Counted from the stretch's first letter, positions 1 to 10,785 are shown. The stretch: 64,000 nt of DNA from Xiphydria camelus (GCA_963678675.1 OY783197.1:15618402-15682401), one strand, 5' to 3'. The notes: generated by a model not told the origin, from the letters alone. Translations and numbers: made by a program.

Positions 1-868
1 AACACGTCCAAACATTCAATATCTCACCAAGAAGAATGTGTTCAGTCTCAAAAAAAACTATGAGAGTCGTCAATAATAGTAATTACAACGTAAAATTGCA
101 CCATTTGATCTAAATCTCGTATTGGACAAAATATATTCTAAAATCTATAAACTTTTAAATCGTTACAACTTAAAATTTATCACGCGGTGACATTACTCGG
201 AGATTACATAGAGCGGTACAATGTCATCGTTTTTTTTAAGTATACGCGACCCTATCTAAAAAGTATACAAAGAGCGTTGTACGACTTGATATCTAGTGCC
301 GAGGTATCTTACAAAAGTGTATCAATGCAAATCTAACATTTTTTCATATTCTACATCGTACGACGGATGTATCACTTCTGCTCCTGAAAACTGTAATCAC
401 GCGAATTGAAGAAAGGTATAATGTCTACCTAGATAAATTTAAATGTTACTTATACAAGACCATGCAATGGTAGATGACTTCTTTAGTTGATATTATTGGA
501 TACCGTTGAGATTCTCGCGATTAGAGACCCGCGTGCGTAAATTTTAAATTTAAACTTGCATTTTCTGAGTAAAAGAGCGAAGAGAGAAAACAAATTTTCC
601 CGACGTTTCTATGAGCTTCTATTCTCCTATTAAAAAAGAACTATAATCTAAAACGTGTCACTCGAAATTACCTAGCAAGGAAACTCATTTATAAAAAAAG
701 AAAAGAGATCTATTAATTTTGATTCTCCAGAGCTCTGACTTGGATAAAATTATAATCATGATTCAATCGCACGCGTAGAAAGGAAGGCTACAATAGCCGT
801 TCCTCGGAGCACCGACCGACGCGAAAATGCTGCGACCTAGAGAACTTGAGCATCATCGAGTTCTTAAT
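1..868. other. AT-rich region without recognised genes
   Basis: No reading frame, repeat end or splice-flanked exon could be supported here. It lies just downstream of the minus-strand gene ending at 869, so it probably includes that gene's 3' untranslated region and intergenic DNA. Confidence 0.5.
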
Positions 869-1321
869 CTAGAACGAATAATCGAACGTCAATGTCGCGG
901 TGGAATTTCTACTGTCCGGCGATTGCATTGCGATATATCGTTTCCGTAAGATCTCTTGAAGGTCGTTGCAAGAGCTATTTTCTCGTTTGGCTCGCAAAGG
1001 TCTCCCACCCGGCGATCTGAAAAATACGTTTAAAAGCCCACTGTGAACAAAATCAATCCTTCGCAGCCACGACATTCTGACAATGCGAAACTCCTCTTTG
1101 TTCCTGGCGAATTAAAAGTTTACCGCGATAAAATTGTTTAATCGTACCTTGTGACGAGTTTCAATATGACTTTGTCGATGTTTTTCAGTATGTCGCCCAT
1201 TGATTTCTGGGAGATCAGTGGCGGTTTATGCCGATCGACGAACTTGTAGTCCTGTGAACTAGCTCTCCTCGCGATGTTAGGAGTCGCCGGAGGTTGCAGA
1301 GGTGGCGGCATATAATAATAA
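869..1321 (-). CDS. Last two exons of a mitochondrial fission regulator-like (MTFR1 family) gene
   Basis: Two minus-strand exons join cleanly. The upstream exon (1321 to 1148) follows an AG at 1323-1322 and ends at a CAAG/GTACGA donor. The last exon (1016 to the TAG at 869-871) follows a TTTTTCAG acceptor. Phases agree (AG then A), giving ...KLVTR then SPGGRPLRAKREN. The product has a proline-rich start (MPPPLQPP), a short helix (MGDILKNIDKVILKLV), an RSPGGRP motif and a basic LQEILRKRY segment, an order I associate with the C-terminal half of the MTFR1/MTFR2 family, which acts in mitochondrial fission and respiration. An alternative start just after 1075 would insert a non-conserved MSWLRRIDF stretch, so I prefer 1016. 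The 5' end of the gene is unresolved. The family call rests on remembered motifs, not on a search. Confidence 0.5.
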
Positions 1322-1359
1322 CTAATTAAAAGATTTAACATTATGATAAAAACGATTAC

Positions 1360-1545
1360 CTACAGTAATTAGCATTGATCCTGAAGCAAGAAATCTTAAA
1401 AAGTTGGCAATAATTTCGTTGCTGGCTGAATTGCTGCATTTCTTTGCGACCTTGTAGCAATGCGATGTCGTATTTGTCCCAATAATCTCTGACAGGTTTG
1501 TTTTTCCAAACGAAATCAAGTGAAAAATTGTACAACCATTGTATT
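1360..1545 (-). CDS. Possible upstream exon, product unrecognised
   Basis: An open frame reads IQWLYNFSLDFVWKNK through LLQGRKEMQQFSQQ and looks protein-like. It ends at a TGTAG/GTAATC donor whose phase fits the exon starting at 1321, but the implied intron is only 38 nt (1359-1322), short for an insect. Its 5' side could join in phase to the transposase-like exon ending at 1633 through an 87-nt intron. It may belong to the host gene, to the adjacent Harbinger element, or be fortuitous. Confidence 0.3.
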
Positions 1546-1632
1546 CTTCGAAATAGTCAACTCTCTGGAATAGTTTTGTATTAGATATTGGTTATAAAAA
1601 TTAGTAGGTATAGGTATCCTTTATTTACTTAC

Positions 1633-1988
1633 CGGGCACGTATTTTCCTAAGATTTCTCATTCTTTGTAAGACGTCAATTTCATCATCAGATGATGATTC
1701 GAAAACTGGCACATCAATCAACTCTATTTCACAACTAATAACAATTATTATGATTCTGTCATGGTTCTGATTCTGTCATGGAAGAATAAAGACGCAAACA
1801 AAAAGTTAGGTTATACCGAGGATAGCTAGCTTATCCAGCGCTGAAACTGCCGGATAAGCTATCCCTGCATTTATTCCAAAGTTTATCCTATTCCAGACTT
1901 ATACCATCGTGGTAAAACGCTTGCGTACTGGTTATTCTCAGTATAGCGCTATACGGCGTTTATACCATGTTGGTAAAACCGGCCCTAA
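1633..1988 (-). mobile_element. Truncated PIF/Harbinger element, 5' end with transposase N-terminal exon
   Basis: The right edge carries the terminal motif CCAACATGGTATAAACG next to GGGCCGG (read on the minus strand), flanked by TAA at 1986-1988. The same end occurs in the complete small element at 57888-57963. On the minus strand about 1755-1633 encodes ELIDVPVFESSSDDEIDVLQ and ends at a strong CCCG/GTAAGT donor. That acidic SSSDDE segment resembles the N-terminal segment in the Harbinger element at 43764-44670. No left terminus was found, so the copy is truncated or merges into the gene to its left. Confidence 0.55.
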
Positions 1989-1989
1989 G

Positions 1990-2370
1990 AGGACTGTTTA
2001 GGCTCACCATAAATCTAGCGTTTTGGACCCTTTTTGGGCGTATCCTTGGGAGAAGCCAGACTAGAGGGCGCAGAGTTACTTGTGAGTTGTTTGTATTTCG
2101 TTTGTCACATTTTTAGTTTTCCAGATTTTACCGCGCGCGTCGAGTGGCCGGCCATACGGAGCTCATGTAGTCTGCGATCGGAGTCGCGACTTTTCTCGAA
2201 TAACCACCGTGCATGTACATCCTTTTGCACGCGCGCGCGTGTGTATGTGTGTTAATTTATAATTATTATTGCAAAAAAGGCCACAGAACGGTCGAAATAG
2301 TACAGTGACAGGCAACGTGTTAAATAAACTTTCCATTTCGTAAACGTCAATGAACACTGAACATTCTTTC
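1990..2370. other. Intergenic DNA with GC-rich and alternating GCGC/GTGT stretches
   Basis: About 2130-2250 is locally GC-rich, with an alternating CGCGCGCGTGTGTATGTGTG tract at 2230-2249, which could be a promoter or 5' leader for the short frame starting near 2396. No TATA or initiator could be fixed with confidence. Confidence 0.3.
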
Positions 2371-2395
2371 GCGTGTGTGTTATATTAATATTATT

Positions 2396-2560
2396 ATGGC
2401 AAAAAAAGGAAAACAACGGGCAAAAGAGTTTCGCGAAAGGGAATGTGTAAAGGAAGCGATGACGAAGGTACTACCTAAAACTAGTACAGAACGAGATCGA
2501 GGATGGAGAGAAAGAATTAAATTCACACAATCAAACATTGATGGATCTGAGCACAGTTGA
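2396..2560 (+). pseudogene. N-terminal fragment of a basic TE-type protein (PKTxxERxxxWRERI motif)
   Basis: The frame starts MAKKGKQRAKEFRERE and reaches LPKTSTERDRGWRERIKF before a stop about 10 bases upstream of a large hairpin. The (A/S)-ER-x3-(Y/W)RER(I/L) pattern is a recurrent basic motif in proteins of insect transposons. The fragment is probably the start of a longer gene cut short by the hairpin or by a stop. No domain can be assigned. Confidence 0.35.
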
Positions 2561-2570
2561 GGGTGAACAA

Positions 2571-2797
2571 AAAACAACAAAACGTGTGGCCGCCACACGC
2601 GGAAGAAGTGAAACTTCGATACCAGTTTCTCTGAATTTGATTCCGGTGGTATTAGTTTCAATTGGCTCTACGAAGAAGCATAGTATAAAAGACTTGTATA
2701 GAGCCAATTGAAACTAATACCACCGGAATCAAACTCAGAGAAACTGGTATCGTAGTTTCACTTCTTCCGCGTATGGCGGCCACACGTTTTGTTTTTT
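2571..2797. mobile_element. Hairpin MITE with about 100-bp arms
   Basis: Arm 2571-2670 (begins AACAACAAAACGTGTGGCCG) is repeated inverted at 2700-2797 with few mismatches. The spacer is about 29 bases. No coding capacity. The arms include GGCGGCCACACG and CCAATTGAAACTAATACC. The superfamily is not evident. Confidence 0.8.
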
Positions 2798-3170
2798 TAA
2801 GTCAGTCTTGAGCTTGCCGTTTATACTGCTTTCAAATATCAGATGCAGATTAGGAAGAGATTGACTATATTTCGAGACGGTCCTGCTAAACAATAGCATC
2901 ATACATAGTCAGAACGAGGATGCTGTACATAGGAGCTGTTTAAATAGACGCTTCATTATTCGCTATTCTCTAATCGTGCATCAACAGCGTTTTTTATCCG
3001 AGTGAAAGCCCAACACGATTGATGTAAAGTTATAGTCTACACACTACGGTATATTTCTTTATGCACTTCATCCTCGTTCTAACTCCTCGTATCAACGGAA
3101 AACATTAGGAAACATATATTCACTCAGTTCAAGTAACTTCATTTTTAAACTTCATTTAATAAAATATATC
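2798..3170. other. Unassigned AT-rich DNA, possible small foldback
   Basis: GTCAGAACGAGGATGCTG near 2910 recurs loosely inverted near 3068 (CATCCTCGTTCTAAC), suggesting a degraded small inverted-repeat element. Nothing else was supported. Confidence 0.3.
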
Positions 3171-3173
3171 CTC

Positions 3174-3370
3174 AGTAGAGACGTCCTGCTCCTCAACCCA
3201 CTCGACGTCCTCCACTCCCGTTTCACTATCTCGGAAGATGAACATAAGCTCCCGATCACGACGCAATACCACTCGTGCAGGTCGCCTCTTCTCTGCTTAA
3301 TCCTGGGTTTTGCACATTCTTTTGTCTATTGTTACTGCTTTATTTGATGCAAAGTACAGCGCTTCTTTCA
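3174..3370 (-). pseudogene. C-terminal fragment of an unidentified TE-like protein
   Basis: Read on the minus strand, the segment gives LKEALYFASNKAVTIDKR, a stop, then RRPARVVLRRDRELMF and an acidic tail VEDVEWVEEQDV before a terminal stop. Coding-like composition continues through one internal stop, typical of a decayed TE gene. I do not recognise the family. Confidence 0.35.
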
Positions 3371-3432
3371 ATCTGTATTGAGTGATTTGATAGCATTTTT
3401 GGCTAGGAATTTCTCACGTAAGATGAGGTGTA

Positions 3433-3492
3433 GCCCCCCCCCCCCATTGTAAGACACTGTAAGAAATATTCATACCCCCCTCCCCCCCTCAA
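3433..3492. repeat. Poly-C tracts flanked by TTACGT-type sequence
   Basis: Two C runs (about 13 C near 3436, and a CCCCCCTCCCCCCC run near 3475) sit between CTTACG/GTAAGA motifs. This arrangement recurs around many decayed insect elements. It is low-complexity DNA with no coding support. Confidence 0.6.
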
Positions 3493-3523
3493 ACATCTTA
3501 CGTAATATATGGATGGCCCCTAA

Positions 3524-3790
3524 GATAAGTTTTGAACGAAACAAAAAACACTTCTCTTTTTAAATATCCGTTATAATAACTCCGCCATTTTGAATTTTTA
3601 AATTTTGACTACATATTCGAGATCAGCCACTCCGAGAATCCCCTGAAAATAAGTTTTGAATGGAATTCTAGTTACTTTTCTAAAAATATCAGTTAAATCA
3701 ATGCCACCATTTTGAATTTGTAAATTTTCACCATAGATTCAAAATCAACGACCTCCAAAACCCCCACAAACGAATTTTGATACAGATTGA
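3524..3790. repeat. Degenerate tandem repeat, about 123-bp unit
   Basis: AATAAGTTTTGAA-like starts recur at about 3526, 3649 and 3771, each followed by CGCCATTTTGAATTT(T/G)TAAATTTT and a region with GAGAATCCCC or AAAACCCCC. About two units are present at moderate divergence. Confidence 0.6.
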
Positions 3791-4080
3791 ATACCATTTA
3801 TTTTAAAAAGGTGGGGTCAAGTTTGACTCCATCTTGGTAACTCGAAATTAATACAGTGTTAACAGACATGGGAGACTAGGTTCATAGAAATCCACTCCAC
3901 GGCCGTCTTATTGTTGTAAACTTATAAAAATTTCAATTCCTCTCCAGAATAATATAGAATTAAGATTCAGGTGTGAACTTATTGTTAGTGACTGAGATTT
4001 TTTTAATTATGCTATTGCATTATTAATTTATATTATTTTTTATTCATATTATATTTGTATTCTATTTTTTATATTATATT

Positions 4081-4170
4081 ATATCTTAATCGTGACTGAA
4101 ATAGTAAATAAATTGTTATATTTTATTAAATATAACAATTTATTTACTATTTCCGTCACGATTAAGATAA
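4081..4170. mobile_element. 90-bp near-perfect hairpin
   Basis: ATCTTAATCGTGACTGAAAT is mirrored by ATTTCCGTCACGATTAAGAT, with further arms of about 40 bp around a TTTTATTAAA centre. Only about one mismatch is seen, so it is a recent MITE-type hairpin or a local inverted duplication. Confidence 0.75.
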
Positions 4171-5380
4171 TTTTTTAAGTTATCGTTAGGTGCACATTTT
4201 TTGAAAATAAATAATTATACGAAGTGTGATAAAGTACTTTTCTTCTGGAACTTTTCTACGTACTTTCTCAAAATGTGTTTATCTGTTTCCCACACTAAAT
4301 CTGGTCCGTATTGGGGATTCAAGGATGGTGCTATCAGGTCAGTTTCCAGGGAGTATCCATTGAGTGTCGCAACAATTAATGTATAATTGAAAATCTGGTC
4401 AAATCCTTTTCCTTAAAAAATAATATTAAAACAGTTTTCAAAATTTAGAAGAAGGTATTGAGTTATACTGATTATTTACAACTATTAGAAATGCTTAGCT
4501 TTATTAGATATAGTGAAACGTGGACCAATTGATCGCTCAATCAATTGGTGGCCTCCTACTTTCCTGCCCCCGTTTCAGCTTCATATAGTGAGGAGAACTG
4601 AAATTGGGAAGACCCACAGCAGGTGCCTACTTCTATGCTCAGCTCTAATCTTGTGCACTAACACATCTAACATGAAATCTTATTGACATTCTCCCGTAAC
4701 TGACTAATTGATACATATTTTACAGTACACTTATTGTAAGGTATTTAGAAAAATTTAACTTTTGTTTGAAAGTACATAATTTATTATGATTCTACAATCA
4801 TTGACCAATGGCATATTCAGCTACTATTCTTTTGCCTCATCCGCTCGTTGATATCTATTATAGTGATAGGGGTTCCAATAATTAACCCAACGCGGGCAGT
4901 CTGGGTCTCTGAGGATCCATAGTAGGCCCCCTTTTTTAATAAACTTACCGGTATTACACAGAACTATAAAATAAAAAGTGTACCTATGCGAGGTTAAGAA
5001 GTTAGAACAGTATCGGTGGTTGAGGTGAGATAAGAAGACTGCTGGCAGTTATGCAATTAGTTAGTAGAAATAAAATGAGGCTCCTCTTTTCCCAAACCTC
5101 TCAGCTATTACATCCTGTATACAATATGAATACATGGTGTCTTGCTAACAAAACGTATAGAAAAGATGACGCGGTTTATTTTAAAACATAGGACAATGAA
5201 TATGCGACTCTATACCCTACCAAAGTAGAATTCTATAATAAATAAATCGTGTATTTTATAGTCTGTAAAAGTTCCTTGATTACTGAAAAGATGTAGCTGA
5301 GCACCACTTTGAAAATATACAAAGTGACTCAAATTGGGTCCCCCATCCCAAAGAAATGTTTACCTTTTAAATAAAGTCCG
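4171..5380. other. AT-rich region without recognised features
   Basis: Only short chance frames were seen. A small imperfect hairpin (CCAATTGATCGCTCAATCAATTGG, near 4525-4550) is too short to interpret. Confidence 0.45.
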
Positions 5381-5844
5381 TAATGGAAATTTTTCTCTCT
5401 CCCAAATCTCTGTCAAACCTCTGCGAACAATTCAGCTGAAAGTCTGTTGTTTCTTTGTTAAAAAATGTTCCAATTTTAAGAGCTGACAGAGACTTCGGTG
5501 GAGATGGCAGAGACTTCGGCAGAGATAGCAGAGATTTTGGCAGTGATGGCAGAGTTGGTAGATATTTTCGCAGAGTTCGCAAGTATTTAACCAGAGTACA
5601 CACAGTCGGTACAGAGATTTTGAAAATTTTTCGCCGACTTTGAGGACTGACGAAATTTTTGCCAACTCTGCTGAATTTTCTGTCACCTTTGCCAAAGTCT
5701 CTATCGGCTCTGCTGAAATTTCTGCTAGCTCTGCTATTTCTCCACCAGCTTTTAAAATTGGAACATTCGTAGAGAAATGGTAGACTTGTAGTATAGTTTT
5801 TCATACAGTTTTGGCAGAGATTTAGCAGATAAAAATTTCCATTA
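5381..5844. mobile_element. Foldback element built of degenerate GCAGAGA-type minisatellite
   Basis: TAATGGAAATTTTT at 5381 is mirrored by AAAAATTTCCATTA ending at 5844. Inside, TGTTCCAATTTTAAGAGCT mirrors AGCTTTTAAAATTGGAACA. Between them are units such as GACTTCGGCAGAGATAGCAG on the left half and their inverse (TCTGCTGAAATTTCTGCTAG) on the right, with the axis near 5640. A 207-codon minus-strand frame across it (PPKSLSAL, LPKSLLSL repeats) is a by-product of the repeat, not a gene. Confidence 0.7.
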
Positions 5845-6479
5845 GTGGTCTGATAACGATTATTATCAGTTTCTTGTAGGGCTTCAAACAAGCTCTCTGA
5901 TAGCTCTGATAGGGTACAAGGTTTTACCGCAATCAAATTTTTGACACAGAGAGGGTAATAATTATTTTCACTAAGTACGTAAAGTCTCATTGAGAAAATG
6001 ACTGCAAATATTTTTTAAGAAAGCCAATATTGTCGTACATTTATACATACATAGACGTTATATATCTATATAATATTGCGAGGATTTGTGCAACTAGGAT
6101 ACATGACATCAAAGAGAAATTCCATACTTTCTATCTTCATTAAAAAATGCTGAATGAGTTACCACAAGAGATGAAACAAAAGTAAAATTGAGGTTAATAT
6201 ATTATAAAGTAAAACGTAAACTAACCTTCCTTGATACTGAGTACAATTTGAATATTGGTACTAACTACGTTCTCCATTCCTTTGTAATCTGCAAAATAAA
6301 TTGATCAAAAAATAAAAACGGCTAATGCACGAGTACAACTTTTCAAGAAAACATTTATGATGCCACTTTCGCTGCCTTGGTGATAAAGAAATTGTGACAG
6401 ATGACCTCAGAGCCAGAATAGCGATTCGATTGAGTGCACTCAGAGTGAATTTTGATGTAGTACGAGTATTCTATTATTA
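5845..6479. other. AT-rich region without recognised features
   Basis: No exon, terminal repeat or long frame could be supported. Confidence 0.45.
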
Positions 6480-6551
6480 GGTATACAACTTTGCTTCCGC
6501 TGTTTTCCTATAGATGGTTTACGAGAAAAACGGCGGAAGCAAAGGTGTACA
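6480..6551. mobile_element. 72-bp hairpin MITE
   Basis: GTATACAACTTTGCTTCCGC at the left end is mirrored by GCGGAAGCAAAGGTGTACAC at the right, with a loop of about 15 bases. It is non-coding. Confidence 0.65.
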
Positions 6552-6744
6552 CGATAATTACGATGCGATATCAAAACTAAATGTAGAGGACACCAGTGGA
6601 TATATTCTGTAATTCATAGCGATAATTTTCATACTAGATCAGTTCTAAACTTTCGCAATCTATTATAAATGAAAGCGGACATCACAATCGGGTGAACTTT
6701 TTCATGTACACGCTGTGATACGGATTCTGTCGCTGATGATTTTT

Positions 6745-6885
6745 TTAAATGTTATTTTTAAACGTACTAACCAATGATTAAACAATCCTCATGCTTTCAC
6801 TAACGAGGGCAAACGCCACCGTAGCTAATGAGGGCATGAGAATTAATTGTTCATTAGCTAGTATGTTTAAAAATAACATTTTAGA
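6745..6885. mobile_element. 140-bp hairpin
   Basis: AAATGTTATTTTTAAACGTA near 6748 is mirrored by the complement of TATGTTTAAAAATAACATTT near 6863, with a GC-richer loop that contains CGAGGGCAAACGCC. It lies just left of a mariner remnant and may be a separate MITE. Confidence 0.6.
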
Positions 6886-6922
6886 AAGTCACCAAGCGAC
6901 AGAATCCGTGATGCTGAGTGTA

Positions 6923-7290
6923 CGAGGGCAGAGTGAAAAATCCGATACTTTTCTAGTGGATGGTGGTGCGATCGCGAAGATGAGTGTACGCCCCCATTTG
7001 GCGAAAAAAAAAGTTCTTTTCCACCCCACGACAATGCTCCTGCCCATTCGTTTACCGTTGCAACAGTGAAATTGGTCGATTTGAAGTTCGAATTGCTGTC
7101 GCATCCACCTTATTGACCGGATTTGGCACCCTACGACTTCTTTCTCTTCTCAGACTTTAAAAAAATGACTGGATGGAGAGAAATTCTCATCAAACGAAGA
7201 GGTCATCGACGCAGCAAGGGGCTACTTTACAGACTTTGGGGCGCACCACCATCTAGCAGAAAAGTATCAGACTCTTCACTCTGCCCTCGT
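6923..7290 (+). mobile_element. Internally deleted mariner (Tc1/mariner, DD34D-like) with TA target duplication
   Basis: Inverted ends beginning CGAGGGCAGAGTGAAAAATC (left) and CGAGGGCAGAGTGAAGAGTC (right) are flanked by TA at 6921-6922 and 7291-7292. About 7000-7190 encodes, through frameshifts, the transposase C-terminus: AKKKVLF, NAPAHS-like residues and SPDLAPYDFFLFSDFKK. The last holds the third catalytic Asp region typical of mariner. The N-terminal two thirds are missing, so it is non-autonomous. Confidence 0.8.
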
Positions 7291-7292
7291 AT

Positions 7293-7814
7293 TAGGTTGC
7301 CACAGTTAGTGCACTATCTACTTTTATTTTTGTATGTGGGTGATTCTAAAAAAAGTGGGTGACTCGAAGTCATCAGTCAGTTGATACATTTTAAAAAATT
7401 TTGTGAATATTTTAATATATTATAAAAGAGTAAAACCCCTTTATTTGTTCACCTAATTTCAATTATTTACTCTTGAAGCAAGTTTGTGAAATAAAACAAT
7501 AAATCTTCAAAACATCAGTTCTTTGGCATGTCACAATCCCAAAAACACGCAATCAAGTATCTGTATAGGTATTACTATAGGTTTGTTCCTGCAGAAAATC
7601 CCAGACAAATTCCCGATAGTCTGTAACTTGTATTTTGTGCGCATGTGCGAAATTAGACTAGTCAGTAATTGCGTCGGATTTCTGTTGGAACACCGTACGC
7701 ACTGTACTCTAGTGGTGACAACAGTAAGAAGAAGAAGAAGAGAGCAAACCTAATCTTTTTAATTTTCTATTAAGGTTATTGTTATTTTGTTTTGTACACT
7801 GTATTAATTTACAG
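7293..7814. other. Unassigned AT-rich DNA
   Basis: A short frame (7523-7753) shows no motif. GAAGAAGAAGAAGAG near 7727 is a small microsatellite. Confidence 0.45.
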
Positions 7815-8040
7815 TGTCATCATCAGATGATGATTCAAAAACTGGTACATCAATCAACTTCAAAATTAATAATAATTTACCACAACGATCAGGTTATGAC
7901 CACGTCATGAAAGAATAAAGACACAAACAAAAAGTTAGATTATAATGAGAATAAACAACTTATCTCTAGCGCTGAAACTGCCGGATAAGCTATGCCTGTA
8001 TTTATACCAAAGTTTATCCTAATCCAGCCTTATACCATAC
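7815..8040 (-). mobile_element. Second truncated PIF/Harbinger 5' end
   Basis: This segment parallels about 1690-1930: the same TCATCATCAGATGATGATTC block, then AAAGAATAAAGACACAAACA and CTGAAACTGCCGGATAAGCT. On the minus strand it encodes LIDVPVFESSSDDD before diverging. The copy is cut at 8041, where the TA-flanked inverted-repeat element begins, and has no visible terminus. Confidence 0.55.
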
Positions 8041-8708
8041 TAGCCCAGTCAAATGATAGTTTGACCAAAACAAAATTGCGGAAGTTTTTCTCTCGACGGT
8101 CTTATATGTTTTTGGGGTTGCTGAATTCGAATTTATAGTTTGCTGTCTTGTAGGAGGTCGGATTCATTGCCAAAAAGACAAAAAATCTTAATTTTTTAGC
8201 ACTTTATTCAGTTTTTTGCTTATATCTCAAAAACTGTACGTTTTTTGAAGATGAGCGTCCCATACAAAATTAAAATAAATAAAATTTTCTACAAAATGCA
8301 CTGGTCATCTTTGATTTTATAATAAGCGGTCTCCGCGCTAGAGCTCAGTGAAAACAAGTGATTTTTTTATATTTTCACAGAAACGTCAAAAACACCAACT
8401 TCCATCCCCTGCAACCCAAGAAATATATATTAATAAACCCTTATATCATGTATAAGTACATTATATATCATAAAAAAGACGTCTGCAATATTTAATTTCC
8501 TCATCAAGATTTTTGTGAGAAGAAGCTTCTTTTGAATAAGTTAAATGGTAAGCCATGTTTGATAAAAACATTAAGAAATTATTATATTTAAAACTTATTA
8601 GGTAGTCGAGTCGATGGTTGCTAAAAGACTCAACGTAAGTTTATTATCGACCAGTAATTTGAATAGGTACGCATTTCAACACTGCAATTTGCTCTTCCAA
8701 CGTTTATG

Positions 8709-9215
8709 TTATGACCAGAAGTCGTCCATATAAACAACGACGTTACCCGCTCTAATTTCATCTTTTAAAATTGTGTTTATATATCGCTGAAAAGCGGCTG
8801 GAGCCGTCTTGATACCGAAGGGCATTCGCAAACATTCGTATTGCCCTAACGGCGTGACGAATGATGTATACTTTACGGAATCATCCGAGACTTTCAAGTG
8901 ATAATACCCATCCTTTAAATCTAACGACGAAAAGTATTTCTTATTTGACAATGCGTTAATCTGATCCTCAATTACGGATAATGGATAATTATCTCTTTCC
9001 GACATATCATTTAAATGTCTGAAATCGATACACATTCTTACTTCTTCATTCTTTTTGTTTACCAGGGAGATGCATACTCAGAGTCACTCGGCCTAATGTA
9101 CCCTTTTTCTAGCAAACTATCCAAAACAACACTTAACTTATTTTTTTTTATCGTACGATAATCGTCGCGGCGCCGAATGAAACAGTTTATTATCTTTCAA
9201 TCTTAATTTCAGCTC
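8709..9215 (-). pseudogene. Ty3/gypsy reverse transcriptase fragment
   Basis: The minus strand reads the region before RT (FHSAPRRLSYDKKNK, LLEKGYIRPSDSEYASP) and then RT proper: MCIDFRHLND, DLKDGYYHLKV, TPLGQYECLRMPFGIKTAP and the catalytic box VVYMDDF. It stops right after YMDD, so the rest of RT, RNase H and integrase are missing. A stop at 9216 and a frameshift near 9060 break it from the protease side. Vertebrate-type env was not seen. Confidence 0.85.
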
Positions 9216-9855
9216 TTATTTAACCGTTGGCTCATCCGGTCTTTCAGGCATCACGTACTCTTCCTTAAACAATTTCCTGAATTTCATCCTAACCTTTTCG
9301 TCGCTCTTTTCGCTTATGTTTAGTTTATCGCTTGATTCGTCTGATTCATCGACTTCAATGTGTAATACCTCGGATATTGCGTCGTTCTCCACCGACCTAC
9401 TTAACGCTAACTTGAATTTCCGTATCAAAATGTCTCTTCCAAGTAAAGCCGAAACTCTAAACGTATTTTCTAGAACAACGAAAATCGGTACATCTCCTCT
9501 TTGACTAAATTATACAAAATAATTCGCGTCTTTACAGTCCCCAGAATTTTAATCGGCGTTTGATTTACCCCTCTGTATGGCAATGAATTCAAATCAATTG
9601 GAAGCATCGACTCTTTATCAACGAACCTTTTTTTATCATACTAATAGGACTTCCCGTGTCTAATTGCGTATCTAAATTCAAAATTCTTCGCATACTCCCA
9701 TCATTAATTTCAAATATTACTATCTCACGACATTCTTCTTGAGACGCTGGCTCCTCGTAGATGTTGGTCACCTGTGGATGCAGTTTGGTTGATCCCTCAG
9801 ATTTCTGCTTCTTATGCTTCCAATTCTCTGGACAGTCCTTCGCTTGATGCCCCAT
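9216..9855 (-). pseudogene. Ty3/gypsy zinc-knuckle remainder and aspartic protease region
   Basis: 9855 to 9589 begins inside a CCHC knuckle (MGHQAKDCPENWKHKK) and contains the protease active site QLDTGSPISMIKKGS. 9428 to 9216 continues as an acidic linker (VDESDESSDKL) and MPERPDEPTVK leading toward RT. Frames change between the pieces, so the polyprotein is not expressible. Confidence 0.8.
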
Positions 9856-9900
9856 TCGGAAATATATGTAACACGCCCCTTTCTTTCTTACTGGTCGCGG

Positions 9901-10785
9901 TCAGTCTTTAGCAATATGATTGGGCTTGCTGCAATTGTAGCACTTCACTTGGTCTTTCTTGACGCTATCATACTTCTCACTTTTTACTTCAATTTCCTGA
10001 TTCTTACTGTCTTTGTCTTGCTTTTCTGTTTTGATGCCACTCATCGTACTGATTGACGCACTCGTTCCTCTCGCACCACTCTTTATTTCCGCTGTAAGTG
10101 TGATCCCCTTGAACGCCAAAAGCAAATCTGCCTTTGCCTTAAGCCGTAACATTAATGCTTGATTTCTCAAGCCTCTTTCTGGAATACCTTCAATAATATA
10201 CTCGATGACTTCCTCCTCATCTTCCAATGGTACACGATTGGCCAAAATCGTCGTATCATAAAAATAATCATCGAAAGTTTCATTTGTCTGCCACTTCCTA
10301 TTCTCGAACTCCTTTTTGCTATTATTCAATCTCGTTGGATGGTGATCGAAGAACTCTTCCATGGCCTTCAGTAGGTCTGTCAAACTCATCTCTCGATGCT
10401 CTGCTTTTGAATGGAACCATGACGCTGCTTTCCCCTTTAATTTCGTAGTCACCAACAATTGCCCCATTGGTTCATCCAGTTTAAACACACGTACCACATA
10501 GTGCACTTGCTTTTGCCACTCAACAAAAACTGTTCCCTCACTGAAATCTGCCAATGACTCTCCGATTGTCTTTAAACTAGCCTTCAACACGTTGCTACTT
10601 GCTGTATCAACTGGTCGACTGTTACCCAGTTGAACTTCCCGTCTCGTCAACTCTCTTTCCCGTTCTAATAATGTCACCTTTTTACTCAATAATTCGCGTT
10701 CTCTCTTCAGTAGTTGCAATTCTCTCTGTAACTGATCATCGTGCTGATTTCCATTCCGACCATCAACATTTAACTGAGCAAGCAT
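9901..10785 (-). pseudogene. Ty3/gypsy Gag
   Basis: A 294-codon frame starts MLAQLNVDGRNGNQ, has a charged coiled coil (residues about 18-55, ELQLLKRERELLSKK), a capsid-like region (about 85-215, with GKAASWFHSKAEHREM, FFDHHPTRLNNSKKEF, EYIIEGIPERGLRNQ) and a first CCHC knuckle CYNCSKPNHIAKD that ends at a stop replacing its last Cys. The second knuckle follows in another frame at 9855. Gag packages element RNA into particles. The frame is longer than any other gypsy piece here, but the knuckle is broken. Confidence 0.8.

Noticed and set aside
5367..5990. 207-codon minus-strand open frame
   Set aside because: It is produced by degenerate GCAGAGA-type repeats (LPKSLLSLPKSLPSPPKS) in a foldback element; no domain and no splice or start context.
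7523..7753. 76-codon frame MACHNPKNTQSS
   Set aside because: No motif, no splice context, ends in a GAAGAAGAA microsatellite.
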